A stretch of 40,299 nt of DNA, from positions 1 through 40,299 of the forward strand of contig RDZR01000051.1 of assembly GCA_004294095.1 (NCBI GenBank). Direction: 5' to 3'. The DNA comes from Verrucomicrobiota bacterium (GTDB lineage: Bacteria > Verrucomicrobiota > Verrucomicrobiia > Verrucomicrobiales > Akkermansiaceae). The notes under the pieces were generated by a model that saw only the letters and a program-made list of their open reading frames with translations, did not search any database and was not told the origin of the DNA. The position numbers and the translations under genes are program-made. This document shows, piece by piece, positions 24,713 through 35,813 of this stretch; positions within the stretch are counted from its first letter, which is position 1; each line of letters begins with the position of its first letter.

Positions 24713-24757
24713 AAATGTGATTTTTTGCAACTAGGGAAATGTGACGGGATGTTCACA
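24713..24757. promoter_or_regulatory. possible upstream activator sites for the sigma-54 promoter
   Basis: AAATGTGA occurs at 24713..24720 and 24737..24744. The second copy forms an inverted repeat TGTGA-N8-TCACA (24740..24757). These lie about 30-75 bp upstream of the -24 element, a usable though close distance for enhancer-binding proteins. A second sigma-70 or CRP-like use cannot be excluded. Confidence 0.35.
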
Positions 24758-24866
24758 TGCAGATTTGCAAGACCGATGTAATTGCTTCAGCTTCAACAAA
24801 ATAGTAACTGATTCGCGCAGATGGTTTTTTATTAACGCGATTCCTACAAGGCGAAAAAATTTTGGA

Positions 24867-26402
24867 TCAAGGTTCTTCTTCCGGTGGTGGGGGATTGAGA
24901 AAGCTGTTAAGCAACTGATCTGCCTGATGGATGATTTCGGTGCCCTGATCGAGAATTTTTTCGCCTTTTTCAATGATTTCCGCCGGATCTTCCCCGAGTT
25001 TTGTCAGGGCCAAATCTGCGAGAGCCTTGCCGTGCTCAGGCAGAGCCTCAATCACGCGCAGTCCCGCAGCGGCGATCAGCCGGTGAGTGAGGTCTTCTTT
25101 GGGATCATTTAATGTGCCAGAAATGCGGACCGGTGCCCATAGTAAACCATTTTCTCGCGCGACGAAGACATGCGTTTCTGCACCCGGAAGGCGGGCTAAC
25201 AGGCCGGGAACGATGCCGAGGCGCATGTGACCATCAAGCTTTTGACCATCGATGCGCAGAGTCCCTTCAAGCCGCGCGAGGCTCTCGGAAGCCATGATGA
25301 TTTCACTGATCTCAATGGTTTCTCCACGGCGGCTCCAATTTGCCGTCGCTTGCTCTAAGGCGATGGTGCGGAACCTCGTTGTATCCGCATACGCGGCCAG
25401 CACTTCGAGCACTGGCAACGCGGTGAGCATGGCATTTTCTATCTTCAACCCGCCTTGAGCCTGCAGTTCGCCCTGCTCACGCTTGAGCTGAAAGGGCAGG
25501 GTGATTTCTCCAGAAATTCGCTTTGCCCATGTGGCGTTAACGACCGCTTGGCAGGCAATTCCAGAACAAATGCCATCGACTGAAAAATTCCCGCTATCGC
25601 GCTGCCACTTGCCATTGGCTGTGATGCGGCCGCGATCTGTTAGGTTCAGCTTGGCATCGGTTAGATAAAAATCATTGCGATTGGCCACGCGCATCTTGAT
25701 TTCCTCGATTTCAAAACTTGGCAGTTGTTTCCATGGTGTCTCGATGTGGCCTTCAGAGATTTGTGCCTTATACGCGCCAACGCCTCCATCGGATTGGGCC
25801 GTGACCCGCAAATTCCGCGCACTTAATGGCCCTTGGGACAACTGAGCGTCCAGATTGAGCGACTCGATTTGGAACTCGTCTAACTCCACTTTTCGCGGCA
25901 AGCCCCATGCGGACTTGCGCTCGCTCGGTGGCGAAATATCTGGGCGATGCTCTCGTTCAATCTCTGCGATGTCTGGCTGAAGTGTCATTTGCAGACTGCC
26001 GATCGATGTGCCTTTGAGTTCCCAAACTCCGCGTTTGACACCTGTTAGACGGACTTCGGTCGCGAGCCGCTCTGCTTTGAGTTCACGAATCGCACCCTCG
26101 CCCGTTGCTTCGTAGGAGTTGACCCGCAGCGCCAAGCCCTGCCACTCGAATGGTGAAAACTCGCCACTCATTCCAACCACTTTGCTCACCCTCTCACTCA
26201 AAAATTGGCGGAATCCATCGCTCTGCAAATAACCGCGCAATGACAAGTAGCCGCCGCCACTCAGAACCAACAGCGCGGCGATGCCCAATCCACACCATTT
26301 CGGCAGTTGGCTGCCCGCCACTTTGCCAGCTCGCGCTTTGGATCGACGACTCATTGCCGATGACCATAGTGGATTTGCTGCCGTCTGCAAGCGATCATCC
26401 AT
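24867..26402 (-). CDS. AsmA-like single-pass membrane protein
   Basis: A 511-residue protein with one N-terminal membrane helix (WCGLGIAALLVLSGGGYLSL, about residues 36-55). A long beta-rich periplasmic body of AsmA/DUF748 type follows: repeated strands with L-x-x-V-x-L patterns, LEGTLRIDGQKLDGHMRLGI, and APVRISGTLNDPKEDLTHRL near the end. AsmA-like proteins form lipid-carrying grooves across the envelope or influence outer-membrane assembly. The C-terminus ends in a Pro/Glu-rich tail (NPPPPEEEP). The start at ATG 26402 is used. An in-frame ATG at 26354 (MSRRSKARAGK) just before the helix is equally plausible. It is colinear with, but 230 bp upstream of, the sigma-54-driven pilin cassette. 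Confidence 0.72.
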   Translation of the reverse strand: MDDRLQTAANPLWSSAMSRRSKARAGKVAGSQLPKWCGLGIAALLVLSGGGYLSLRGYLQSDGFRQFLSERVSKVVGMSGEFSPFEWQGLALRVNSYEATGEGAIRELKAERLATEVRLTGVKRGVWELKGTSIGSLQMTLQPDIAEIEREHRPDISPPSERKSAWGLPRKVELDEFQIESLNLDAQLSQGPLSARNLRVTAQSDGGVGAYKAQISEGHIETPWKQLPSFEIEEIKMRVANRNDFYLTDAKLNLTDRGRITANGKWQRDSGNFSVDGICSGIACQAVVNATWAKRISGEITLPFQLKREQGELQAQGGLKIENAMLTALPVLEVLAAYADTTRFRTIALEQATANWSRRGETIEISEIIMASESLARLEGTLRIDGQKLDGHMRLGIVPGLLARLPGAETHVFVARENGLLWAPVRISGTLNDPKEDLTHRLIAAAGLRVIEALPEHGKALADLALTKLGEDPAEIIEKGEKILDQGTEIIHQADQLLNSFLNPPPPEEEP

Positions 26403-26644
26403 GCTCTTGAAAAATGCTTCAACGCACTATTTTTTTTCTAACAGATAGATTGCTTTTTTTCGTCCAATTTGAGAGAATCATTTTTGTTGTTAGAATGAAA
26501 AAATTCGACTTGCAACGAGCGATTCTGCGGCGGCGAGAAATTGATTTAACGCCCCATTAGGATGACTTTTTGAGCATTTGGACCGCCGCAATCACTGGAT
26601 TTTTCAGGGGATCACGATTTTTTTTCTTTTCAATCCGATTTTTT

Positions 26645-26673
26645 TTGACAGATTGAAGGGCTCTAGTTACTTT
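26645..26673 (+). promoter_or_regulatory. probable promoter of the tRNA-Thr / tuf transcription unit
   Basis: Perfect -35 TTGACA (26645..26650) lies in a very T-rich stretch and is followed at 17 bp by TACTTT (26668..26673), a poor -10. The 240 bp before it (26403..26640) contain only AT-rich DNA and an inverted pair of the TCTAACA (26437) and TGTTAGA (26488) heptamers. No gene is seen there. Confidence 0.45.
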
Positions 26674-26703
26674 CCCGCCGCCTTCCCCAACGCGATAGGG
26701 GTG

Positions 26704-26751
26704 CCGCGCTCAATCTCGAAGAATTAATTTGAGATCGGTCGCGGTGTTTTT
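26704..26751 (+). terminator. leader hairpin with T-run upstream of tRNA-Thr, attenuator-like
   Basis: Arms 26704..26717 and 26731..26744 pair at 12 of 14 positions around a 13-base loop and are followed by TGTTTTTG. A smaller CCCC/GGGG hairpin (26685..26701) precedes it. Lying between the promoter candidate and the tRNA, this looks like a conditional terminator or the end of a short leader RNA of about 70 nt. Confidence 0.55.
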
Positions 26752-26789
26752 GTCGAGTAAAGAAGCGCGAATCACAATCCATATTACAG

Positions 26790-26864
<75 letters not shown>

Positions 26865-26915
26865 GGGCAAATCTAGTCAATTTTTTTAAGTAAACGTTTC
26901 AGAACAACAACCACC

Positions 26916-28100
<1,185 letters not shown>

Positions 28101-28120
28101 AGTATTTCAAAACATTCATC

Positions 28121-28187
28121 GATGCCGGCTGGGCGGATCTGGCCGGCATCAAGAAATGGGGCATCTTCGCCAATTGGCGGGATGCCC
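28121..28187 (+). other. two adjacent hairpins between tuf and tRNA-Trp that can also pair with each other
   Basis: GATGCCGGC (28121..28129) pairs with GCCGGCATC (28142..28150). GGGCATC (28159..28165) pairs with GATGCCC (28181..28187) around an inner palindrome CGCCAATTGGCG (28168..28179). Because GATGCC and GGCATC occur in both, alternative pairings are possible. There is no T-run, so these may be RNA-processing or antitermination structures rather than terminators. Confidence 0.6.
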
Positions 28188-28202
28188 TTCAGTCGCCTCA
28201 AT

Positions 28203-28278
28203 ACGGAAGTAGCTCAATTGGTAGAGTAGCGGTCTCCAAAACCGTTGGTTGTGGGTTCGAGTCCCACCTTCCGTGCCA
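28203..28278 (+). tRNA. tRNA-Trp (anticodon CCA)
   Basis: Acceptor ACGGAAG pairs with CTTCCGT. D-arm GCTCAATTGGTAGAGT, anticodon loop CTCCAAA on stem CGGT/ACCG, and T-arm GTGGG-TTCGAGT-CCCAC complete the fold. Discriminator G and encoded CCA follow. The position between tuf and secE is widespread in bacteria. Confidence 0.96.
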
Positions 28279-28307
28279 GTTTTATCATCTAATTGTTTTA
28301 AGCCATT

Positions 28308-28538
28308 ATGTTTTCAAAAATCGGTCATTTCATCAGTGAAGTGAAAGGCGAGTTGCGCAAAGCGACATGGCCGTGGGAATCAGATCCCAAAATCAAAGGG
28401 GTGCGTAAATATAAGGAATTGATTGATTCCACCATCGTGGTGTTGATCGCGATGATTCTGCTCGCGGGATTTGTCCAAATTTCGGATTTGCTGCACGTTT
28501 TTGTCGTCGGCTTTTTGACCAACATTGGCCGTTCTTAG
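28308..28538 (+). CDS. secE: preprotein translocase subunit SecE
   Basis: A 76-residue single-spanning subunit of the SecYEG translocon. The amphipathic cytoplasmic helix with the conserved pattern EVKGELRKATWP precedes a membrane helix (TIVVLIAMILLAGFVQISDLL). Length and motif fit the short bacterial form. It lies 29 bp after tRNA-Trp and 34 bp before nusG, as in most bacteria. Confidence 0.95.
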   Translation: MFSKIGHFISEVKGELRKATWPWESDPKIKGVRKYKELIDSTIVVLIAMILLAGFVQISDLLHVFVVGFLTNIGRS

Positions 28539-28572
28539 GTCTGTCATTTTTTAGCATTTAACCACATCACTG

Positions 28573-29142
28573 ATGTCTTCTACTCAATCATTTCGCGACC
28601 AATGGTATGTCGTTCAGGTGCTTTCCGGCCAAGAGGGGAAAGTGCGCGAGCGCATTTTGCGCAACGCCGAGGCCGAGGACATGCAAGGATACATCCGCGA
28701 GGTGCTGGTGCCGGTGGAAATGGTTTCTGAAATCCGCCGCGGCAAAAAAACTGAAACGAAAAAGAAATTTTTCCCCGGCTACATCATCGTCAACATGAAT
28801 CTGGCGACCGAGGATGGCCAGCTCGTCGAGAAGACATGGTTTTTCATCAAAGAAATGGAAGGGGTGATTGGCTTTGCCGGCACCAAAGACCGCCCAGCTC
28901 CGATGCGCCAGCGCGAGGTGGATGCAATGCTTTCCCAAATCAAAGAACGCGAGGAAAGCGTGCGCCCATCGATTAGTTTTGAAGTTGGCGATACCGTCAA
29001 AGTCGCCGATGGTCCGTTCCAAAGTCAGAACGGCATCGTCGAAGAAATTGACCCTGAGCGCGGTAAGTTGCGCGTCTCAGTGACCATCTTCGGCCGCAAC
29101 ACACCCGTCGAACTCGAATATTGGCAAGTCGAAAGAGCATAA
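28573..29142 (+). CDS. nusG: transcription termination/antitermination factor NusG
   Basis: A 189-residue protein with the NGN domain (QWYVVQVLSGQEGKVRE at the start, FFPGYIIVNM in the middle, GVIGFAG) and a C-terminal KOW domain (VGDTVKVADGPFQSQNGIVEEID). NusG binds RNA polymerase and couples it to Rho or to ribosomal protein S10. It is of standard length without the inserted domain seen in some phyla. An ATG at 28573 starts 34 bp after secE. Confidence 0.97.
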   Translation: MSSTQSFRDQWYVVQVLSGQEGKVRERILRNAEAEDMQGYIREVLVPVEMVSEIRRGKKTETKKKFFPGYIIVNMNLATEDGQLVEKTWFFIKEMEGVIGFAGTKDRPAPMRQREVDAMLSQIKEREESVRPSISFEVGDTVKVADGPFQSQNGIVEEIDPERGKLRVSVTIFGRNTPVELEYWQVERA

Positions 29143-29205
29143 TTGTCTGGACCTGCTACACTAAATTTTTCATCACCCCCGTCCCGCATTTAACAACGCA
29201 ATCAT

Positions 29206-29634
29206 ATGGCTAAGGAAATCGTCAAACTCATCAAGCTCCAAATCAAGGCAGGAGCAGCAAACCCATCACCGCCAGTGGGCCCAGCGCTCGGCCAGGCCGG
29301 CGTCAATATCATGGCGTTTTGTAAAGAATTCAATGCCAACACGCAGAGCCAAGCGGGCGATGTGTTGCCGGTGGTCATTACTGTTTACAAAGACAAGTCA
29401 TTTTCATTCATCACTAAAAAACCCCCAGCCGGCAATTTGCTGAAAAAGGCGGCGGGCATTGCTTCCGGCTCCAAAGAGGCCAACAAGGTCAAAGTGGGCA
29501 AGCTGACCAAAGCCCAGTTGATGGAAGTGGTGAAAGTGAAAATGCCCGACCTCAATACCAAAGATCCTGAAGCAGCGTGCCGCATCTTGGCTGGCACCGC
29601 CCGCCAGATGGGCTTGGAAATTGAAGGATATTAA
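29206..29634 (+). CDS. rplK: 50S ribosomal protein L11
   Basis: A 142-residue L11. It has the N-terminal flexible domain ([35 protein letters not shown]) and the rRNA-binding C-terminal domain ([36 protein letters not shown]). It forms the GTPase-associated centre with L10 and L7/L12. The 63-bp gap from nusG shows no terminator. Confidence 0.98.
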   Translation: MAKEIVKLIKLQIKAGAANPSPPVGPALGQAGVNIMAFCKEFNANTQSQAGDVLPVVITVYKDKSFSFITKKPPAGNLLKKAAGIASGSKEANKVKVGKLTKAQLMEVVKVKMPDLNTKDPEAACRILAGTARQMGLEIEGY

Positions 29635-29789
29635 TTCCGCTAACCGAAAAATTAAACAACCCGCTTCACCGCTATCGTTTTCATTTTTGTATCACTATTT
29701 TAGTTAGGCCGCCATTATTGGTTACCTAGCGCCCGCAGGAGAGAAGTGCATCCGGCATTTTTCGAATGAACTGCAAACCCCAAGACCCC

Positions 29790-30497
29790 ATGTCCAAACA
29801 TCGCAGCAAACGCTACAAACAAGCAGTCGCTCTTGTCGAAACCGGCAAAAGCTACTCGCTCCCAGATGCCATCAGCACCGTGAAGAAGCTTCCGGCGCCG
29901 AAGTTCGTGCCCACCGTGACCTTATCATTCCACCTTGGAGTGGATCCTCGCAAGAGTGATCAAATGGTCCGCGGATCCGTCTCCCTGCCGCATGGCACGG
30001 GTAAAAATGTGCGAGTCGCCGTATTTGCTCAAGGCGCAGCTGCTGAGGCTGCTCTGGCTGCCGGTGCAGAATTCGTCGGCCTTGAAGATTTGATCAAAAA
30101 AGTCCAAGATGGATTCACGGATTTTGATTCCGCGATTGCGACTCCAGACGCGATGACGGAAGTCCGCAAAATTGCTCGTGTGCTCGGCCCTCGCGGCTTG
30201 ATGCCCAATCCGAAAACTGGCACCGTGACGGACGATACCGCCAAAGCGGTGCGCGAGGTCAAGGCTGGCCGCGTGGATTACAAACTTGATAAAAACGGCA
30301 ACGTCTCCGGCGCGATCGGCAAGGCATCTTTCGAGCAAGCACAGCTGGAAGAAAATGCCCGCGCGTTCGTCGATAGCGTCGTCCGTGCCAAGCCTGCCTC
30401 TGCCAAAGGAAACTACATCCAAGCAGTGACGATTGCCGCCTCCATGCTTCCCGGAATTCCGTTAGAAGCTGCCACTTACACCAAAGCTTCCGCTTAA
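29790..30497 (+). CDS. rplA: 50S ribosomal protein L1
   Basis: L1 binds the mobile L1 stalk of 23S rRNA and often represses its own operon. Starting at ATG 29790 ([13 protein letters not shown]) gives 235 residues, in line with the family. The earlier ATG at 29766 would add eight residues (MNCKPQDP) not typical of L1. Motifs include [45 protein letters not shown], and [15 protein letters not shown]. The 155-bp gap before it contains AGGAGA (29739..29744) but at too great a distance to serve this start. Confidence 0.96.
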   Translation: MSKHRSKRYKQAVALVETGKSYSLPDAISTVKKLPAPKFVPTVTLSFHLGVDPRKSDQMVRGSVSLPHGTGKNVRVAVFAQGAAAEAALAAGAEFVGLEDLIKKVQDGFTDFDSAIATPDAMTEVRKIARVLGPRGLMPNPKTGTVTDDTAKAVREVKAGRVDYKLDKNGNVSGAIGKASFEQAQLEENARAFVDSVVRAKPASAKGNYIQAVTIAASMLPGIPLEAATYTKASA

Positions 30498-30518
30498 TCC
30501 AATTGATGCCCTATTGTT

Positions 30519-31079
30519 ATGAATCCAGATAAAAAAATCATCATCAACAGCTTGTTGGATCGCGTCAACGCCTCGCCATTCCTAATCGTCATCGATTATA
30601 CGGGTTTGACGGTTAAGCAATTTACTGAGCTGCGCCAGCGCCTCGATAGCGGCAGTGCTAAGTGCACCGTGGCCAAGAATAGCTACATGCGCAAAGCTCT
30701 CGCCGAAGCAGGACTTCCAGACATCGGTGCCGATTTAGTCGGTCAAATGGCCTACGTCACTGGTGATAGCGAAGTTTTCGCCGCCGCCAAAACGATCAAG
30801 AATTTTGAAAAAGAATTCAAAAAGCCAGAGATGAAAGTCGGGCTGTTAGGTAATGCCGTCTTGGATGCTGAAAAGCTCAAAGCGATTGCCGACATCCCAT
30901 CGCGCGAAGCGGTGCTTTCACAACTTTTGGCATTGATCCTCGAGCCTGCAACTCGCATCGCCCGCGTGGTGCAAGCCAAATACAATCCAGATGCATCATC
31001 AGACGCTGCGCCAGAAGTCGCTGCAGAAGCAACTGCAGAAGTCGCCGCAGAAGCAACCTCAGAAGCCGCTGCCGAATAA
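30519..31079 (+). CDS. rplJ: 50S ribosomal protein L10 with Ala/Glu-rich tail
   Basis: L10 anchors L7/L12 dimers to the ribosome. The 186 residues include the rRNA-binding core (LIVIDYTGLTVKQFTELR, KCTVAKNSYMRKALAEAG), KVGLLGNAVLDAEKLKAIA, and the helix that binds L7/L12 (AVLSQLLALILEPATRIARVV). After it comes a low-complexity tail of repeated AAE-AT/S-E units encoded by an imperfect 24-bp repeat at about 31015..31076. The tail makes it slightly longer than usual. It lies 21 bp after rplA. Confidence 0.96.
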   Translation: MNPDKKIIINSLLDRVNASPFLIVIDYTGLTVKQFTELRQRLDSGSAKCTVAKNSYMRKALAEAGLPDIGADLVGQMAYVTGDSEVFAAAKTIKNFEKEFKKPEMKVGLLGNAVLDAEKLKAIADIPSREAVLSQLLALILEPATRIARVVQAKYNPDASSDAAPEVAAEATAEVAAEATSEAAAE

Positions 31080-31215
31080 ACAATTTGATTGGACGATGGC
31101 GGCGTCTCCCGTTGCCATCTGAACACACAATGGTTCCTCGTCGGAGTGGCGGCTGCTGCTCTGAAATCCCCGGAAGCTCTGGAGGCGACGATACCGCAAC
31201 AGGAGAAAATAATAC

Positions 31216-31593
31216 ATGTCAAATATTGCAACACTCGTAGAAGAACTCGGCAAACTTACCGTTTTGGAAGCTGTCGATCTCGTTAAACAACTCGAAGAAT
31301 CATGGGGCGTTTCCGCCGCTGCACCAGTCGCAATGGCTGGTCCTGCCGCTGCTGGCCCTGCTGAAGCTGTCGAAGAAAAAACTGAATTCGATGTCGTCAT
31401 CACCGAAGCCGGTGCGAACAAGATCGCCGTGATTAAAGCGGTGCGCGAAGTCGCCCCAGGATTAGGCCTTGCCGATGCGAAGAAGCTCGTCGAGAGTGCG
31501 CCAGCCAAAGTTTTGGAAGGCGTTGCCAAGGATGCCGCAGAAACGGCGAAGAAAAAGCTCGAAGAGGCAGGTGCCAAAATCGAACTCAAGTAA
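31216..31593 (+). CDS. rplL: 50S ribosomal protein L7/L12
   Basis: A 125-residue stalk protein. The N-terminal dimerisation domain ([18 protein letters not shown]) is followed by an Ala-rich hinge ([22 protein letters not shown]) and the C-terminal factor-binding domain ([37 protein letters not shown]). It has a clear Shine-Dalgarno AGGAGA at 31200..31205, rare in this window. The 136-bp gap from rplJ contains GATGGC/GCCATC (31095..31119), a possible weak hairpin. Confidence 0.98.
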   Translation: MSNIATLVEELGKLTVLEAVDLVKQLEESWGVSAAAPVAMAGPAAAGPAEAVEEKTEFDVVITEAGANKIAVIKAVREVAPGLGLADAKKLVESAPAKVLEGVAKDAAETAKKKLEEAGAKIELK

Positions 31594-31610
31594 TCCGTCC
31601 ACCCAATTTC

Positions 31611-31726
31611 TCCCAGGGAGGGCAACTTCCCTGGGAATTTCTACCCAAAATTATCTCACTTTTCACACTTCAATTGACTGCCGAGATGGGCGTGAGCCGC
31701 TCTTTCAATCCACAGCTGCTCACGCC
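31611..31726 (+). other. two hairpins in the rplL-rpoB gap, attenuator or processing region
   Basis: TCCCAGGGA (31611..31619) pairs with TCCCTGGGA (31628..31636). Further on, GGCGTGAGC (31689..31697) pairs perfectly with GCTCACGCC (31718..31726). Neither has a T-run. In E. coli the rplL-rpoB gap holds an attenuator and an RNase III site that set the lower rpoBC level, and this region is likely equivalent by position. Confidence 0.55.
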
Positions 31727-31819
31727 GATTTCGACCGCCTTTTTCCACGCTTGATCACACCTTGCCTGAGACCGTCCGCGGCTCGGGCTCATTTCGTAAT
31801 TAGAATACCCTAAATTGTC

Positions 31820-34800
31820 ATGGCTGAACGTCTCTATTTTGGAAAGTTTCAAGAAGTCATCGAACCGCCGAACCTCATTGAGGTTCAGAGCCGTTCGTAT
31901 GATGAATTCCTACAGAAGGAAATTGCGCCCAGTGAGCGCGCAGATGGTGGCCTCCAGGCCGTTTTCCGGGAAGTTTTCCCGATCAAAAGCTATGATGAGG
32001 CGATCGAGTTGGACTTCATTTCCTACGACATCGAAGACCCTAAAATCACATCGCTGGATTCCTTGAGAAATGGCGAGAGCTTCAGTGCGGCACTTTACGT
32101 GACGTTCAAACTGAAGGATGAAACGGGCACCAAAAAAGAGCGCGTTTACATGGGAGAACTGCCGATGATGACGCGCCGTGGCACGTTCATCATCAATGGC
32201 GCTGAGCGTGTGATCGTTTCTCAGTTGCACCGCTCGCCCGGTATTTGTTTTGAAACATCTCAGCACTTGAATGGCAAATTGCTGCACTCATTCCGCATCA
32301 TTCCTGACCGTGGATCATGGCTGGAAGTGCAATTTGACACCAACGATTTGCTTTACGTCTATCTCGACCGCCGCCGCCGCCGCCGCAAGTTTTTGGCGAC
32401 GACGTTCTTGCGTGTGCTCGGTTTCCCGACGGATCGTGATATCGTCAGCCATTTCTACTCGATGGAGGATTTGCCACTGAGTGAAAAAATGGATGAGAGC
32501 GAATTAGGCCATAAAGTGCCATTTGAAGACATCCACGATGGCGAGCTTACCGTGGCCAAGGCCTACGAACCGCTGACGATCGGCATCGTCCGCCAATTGC
32601 TGGCTTTGGGCCACAAGACAGTGGAGGTGATCGATAGCCGCGAGGATGAAATTTTGCTTAAATCTCTGCGCAAAGATCCTGCCAACGACGAAGAATCCGC
32701 GCTGAAAGACATTTATCGCAAACTCCGCCCAGGAGATCCGCCGACGGCTGCCAATGCCCGTGCCCTTCTGCGCAGATTGTTTTTCGATGCGAAAAAATAC
32801 GATCTGACGCGTGTGGGCCGTTACAAAATCAATCAAAAACTCGGCATCCAAGTGGATTCCGATCAACGCATCATGGTGCCTGAGGATTTCCTCGCCGCGG
32901 TGCGCTACATTTTGAAGCTGAAAAAAGGCGATGGCGTGATTGATGACATCGATCACCTCGGCTCGCGCCGCGTGCGCGCCGTGGGTGAATTGTTGGCCAA
33001 TCAGTGCCGCGTTGGTCTCGCTCGCACGGAGCGATTGGTCAAAGAGCGCATGACGTTGTTTGATGTGAACATCGAAGGCATGACGCCGCAGAAGTTGATC
33101 AATCCGAAGGCACTCTCAGCGGTGGTTCGGGATTTCTTCGGGCGCTCGCAGTTATCGCAGTTCATGGACCAAACCAATCCATTGGCCGAATTGACGCACA
33201 AGCGCCGCCTCTCCGCGCTTGGACCTGGCGGTCTTAATCGCGACCGCGCCGGATTTGAAGTGCGCGACGTGCATCCATCGCATTACGGCCGGATTTGTCC
33301 GATCGAAACGCCGGAAGGACCGAACATCGGCCTTATCAACTCGATGTGCACCTACGCCCGCATCAATGAGTTCGGTTTCATCGAAACTCCTTACCGCCGC
33401 GTGGTGAACTCAAAGGTGACTCACGAAATCGAGTATCTCACCGCGGATCAGGAAGAAAATTTCCTTATCGCCCAGGCCAATAACCCGATCGATAAACACG
33501 GTGCTTTCCAAACTGAGCGCATCACCGCGCGGGAAAAAGGCGGCGAGTTCATCGAAGCGCTGCCAGCGGATGTGAATTACATGGACGTGTCACCGAAGCA
33601 GTTGGTTTCGGTAGCCGCGGGTCTGATTCCATTCCTCGAGCACGACGATGCGAACCGCGCCTTGATGGGCTCGAACATGCAACGCCAAGGTGTGCCGCTT
33701 TTAATTTCAGAAGCGCCACTCGTCGGCACCGGTCTCGAAGGCAAAGCTGCACGCGATTCGCGGGCGGTCGTCGTCGCAGAAGCGGATGGCATTGTGGCCG
33801 CAGCCACTGCGGAGATCATCGTGACCACCGCGGACGGCAAATTGCCAGTTTCTGATGAGAAATTCTTATCCGATGCGGAAACGGTGAAGACCAATCTGGA
33901 TAAGGGCACGATGGCCTACCCACTGCGCAAATTCATGCGCTCCAATGCGGGCACCTGCATCAATCAGAAGCCAATCGTCAAGCTCGGCCAAAAAATCAAA
34001 AAAGGCCAAGTGCTGGCAGACGGACCCAACACGGAAGATGGCGAGTTGGCCATCGGCCGCAACGTGCTCGTCGCCTTCATGCCATGGAATGGCTACAACT
34101 TCGAGGACGCGATCGTCATCTCGGAGCGCGTGGTCAAGGACGATGTTTATACTTCCATCCACATTTCAGAATTCGATGTCGCCGCGCGCGATACCAAGCT
34201 CGGCCCAGAAGAAATCACTCGCGATATTCCAAACGTCGGCGAAGATGCATTGCGCAATCTCGACCACGACGGCATCATCCGCATCGGCGCGGAAGTGAAG
34301 CCCGGCGATATCCTCGTCGGCAAAATCACGCCAAAGTCCGAAACGGAACTCGCGCCTGAAGAGCGCTTGCTGCGCGCCATCTTTGGTGAAAAAGCGGCGG
34401 ACGTGAAAGACACCTCGCTGCGCGTGCCATCCGGCTGCGTCGGCATTGTGCAAGACGTGCGCGTTTCCCAAAGCGGCTTTGCCAAAAAGCGCGCGGAAAA
34501 AGTGGATCCTGTCGAGCTGAAGAAAACGCTCAAAAAGATCAGTGATGATCACAAGAAAAAGGCGGATAAACTCACGGACGATCTTACCGAGCGACTTTCA
34601 GATATTCTGTTAGGCGAAAAAATTCCGCTGGATGTGGTCAATGCCCAAACTGGCGAAATCATCATCCCAGCCAACCGTAAAATCACCAAAACATTGCTGC
34701 GCAAATTGGCATCAGTTCACGATCACATCGAGATTGATCCATCGCCGATTCGCAACAAGATTTTAGAAATCATCGGCTCATTTGAGAGTCGTTTCCAAGA

Positions 34801-35767
34801 GCTCGATACCGAGCGCGAGCGCAAGCTCGATACTTTGGAATCCGGCGATGAAGTCGATCCAGGCGTGATCAAGGAAGTGAAAGTTTTCATCGCAGCGAAG
34901 CGCAAGCTCTCGGTGGGTGATAAAATGGCAGGCCGCCACGGCAATAAGGGCGTGGTTGCCACCATCGTTCCTGAAGAAGACATGCCGTTCCTCCACGATG
35001 GAACACCAGTCGATATCTGCCTCAATCCACTCGGCGTGCCCTCGCGGATGAACGTCGGCCAAGTGTTAGAAACGCACCTTGGAGTGGCCGCCAAAGCGCT
35101 TGGTTTTAAAGTTGCAACGCCGATTTTCGATGGCATCAAAGAAGAAGTCATCTGGGATTTCATGACCAAGGCGAAAAAAGTCGATGGGGTGAAATTTATC
35201 GGTAAAAACGGCGAACTCGTCGAACGCAAAGGATCGATGCCAGAAGGCCGCGGATACACATGGATTGGCGATGGTAAAGACGGCACCACCGGCGGGAAAT
35301 CGACGTTGTATGACGGACGCACCGGTGAGGCATTTCACAATCCAGTCGTGGTCGGCATGATTTACATTTTAAAACTCGGCCACTTGGTCGCGGATAAAAT
35401 CCATGCACGCGCAGTCGGGCCCTACTCGTTGGTCACCCAGCAGCCACTCGGCGGTAAGGCCCAATATGGTGGCCAGCGCTTTGGTGAAATGGAAGTGTGG
35501 GCGCTGCAAGCCTACGGCGCTGCCTACACGCTGCAAGAGCTCCTCACCGTCAAATCAGACGATGTGCAGGGCCGCACGCGCATCTATGAGGCGATTGTCA
35601 AAGGCGACAATAACCTCGAAGCCGGAACGCCTGAATCTTTCAACGTGTTGATCAAAGAAATGCAATCTCTCGGGCTCGACGTGCGCCCAGGCCACAGGGG
35701 CTCGACCCATGGTTCTGGCATGACCGGCGGTCTCGACGATTACACATTGGACGATCTTACTATCTAA
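31820..35767 (+). CDS. rpoB: RNA polymerase beta subunit
   Basis: A 1315-residue catalytic subunit. Visible segments include [15 protein letters not shown], the rifampicin region ([20 protein letters not shown], with the wild-type Asp, His and Ser), [60 protein letters not shown], and the C-terminal [18 protein letters not shown]. The protein seems susceptible-type for rifampicin by sequence. No large lineage insert is obvious. The first ATG (31820) gives the usual MAERLYFGK start. rpoC follows after 46 bp. Confidence 0.98.
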   Translation: MAERLYFGKFQEVIEPPNLIEVQSRSYDEFLQKEIAPSERADGGLQAVFREVFPIKSYDEAIELDFISYDIEDPKITSLDSLRNGESFSAALYVTFKLKDETGTKKERVYMGELPMMTRRGTFIINGAERVIVSQLHRSPGICFETSQHLNGKLLHSFRIIPDRGSWLEVQFDTNDLLYVYLDRRRRRRKFLATTFLRVLGFPTDRDIVSHFYSMEDLPLSEKMDESELGHKVPFEDIHDGELTVAKAYEPLTIGIVRQLLALGHKTVEVIDSREDEILLKSLRKDPANDEESALKDIYRKLRPGDPPTAANARALLRRLFFDAKKYDLTRVGRYKINQKLGIQVDSDQRIMVPEDFLAAVRYILKLKKGDGVIDDIDHLGSRRVRAVGELLANQCRVGLARTERLVKERMTLFDVNIEGMTPQKLINPKALSAVVRDFFGRSQLSQFMDQTNPLAELTHKRRLSALGPGGLNRDRAGFEVRDVHPSHYGRICPIETPEGPNIGLINSMCTYARINEFGFIETPYRRVVNSKVTHEIEYLTADQEENFLIAQANNPIDKHGAFQTERITAREKGGEFIEALPADVNYMDVSPKQLVSVAAGLIPFLEHDDANRALMGSNMQRQGVPLLISEAPLVGTGLEGKAARDSRAVVVAEADGIVAAATAEIIVTTADGKLPVSDEKFLSDAETVKTNLDKGTMAYPLRKFMRSNAGTCINQKPIVKLGQKIKKGQVLADGPNTEDGELAIGRNVLVAFMPWNGYNFEDAIVISERVVKDDVYTSIHISEFDVAARDTKLGPEEITRDIPNVGEDALRNLDHDGIIRIGAEVKPGDILVGKITPKSETELAPEERLLRAIFGEKAADVKDTSLRVPSGCVGIVQDVRVSQSGFAKKRAEKVDPVELKKTLKKISDDHKKKADKLTDDLTERLSDILLGEKIPLDVVNAQTGEIIIPANRKITKTLLRKLASVHDHIEIDPSPIRNKILEIIGSFESRFQELDTERERKLDTLESGDEVDPGVIKEVKVFIAAKRKLSVGDKMAGRHGNKGVVATIVPEEDMPFLHDGTPVDICLNPLGVPSRMNVGQVLETHLGVAAKALGFKVATPIFDGIKEEVIWDFMTKAKKVDGVKFIGKNGELVERKGSMPEGRGYTWIGDGKDGTTGGKSTLYDGRTGEAFHNPVVVGMIYILKLGHLVADKIHARAVGPYSLVTQQPLGGKAQYGGQRFGEMEVWALQAYGAAYTLQELLTVKSDDVQGRTRIYEAIVKGDNNLEAGTPESFNVLIKEMQSLGLDVRPGHRGSTHGSGMTGGLDDYTLDDLTI

Positions 35768-35813
35768 CTGCTACGGACAACCCTAATCCCAATCCTTAAA
35801 CGATTTATCTAAC

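Noticed and set aside
31015-31076. CRISPR-like short repeats
   Set aside because: The repeat is in-frame coding low complexity in rplJ, with no spacers. No CRISPR array was found anywhere in the window.
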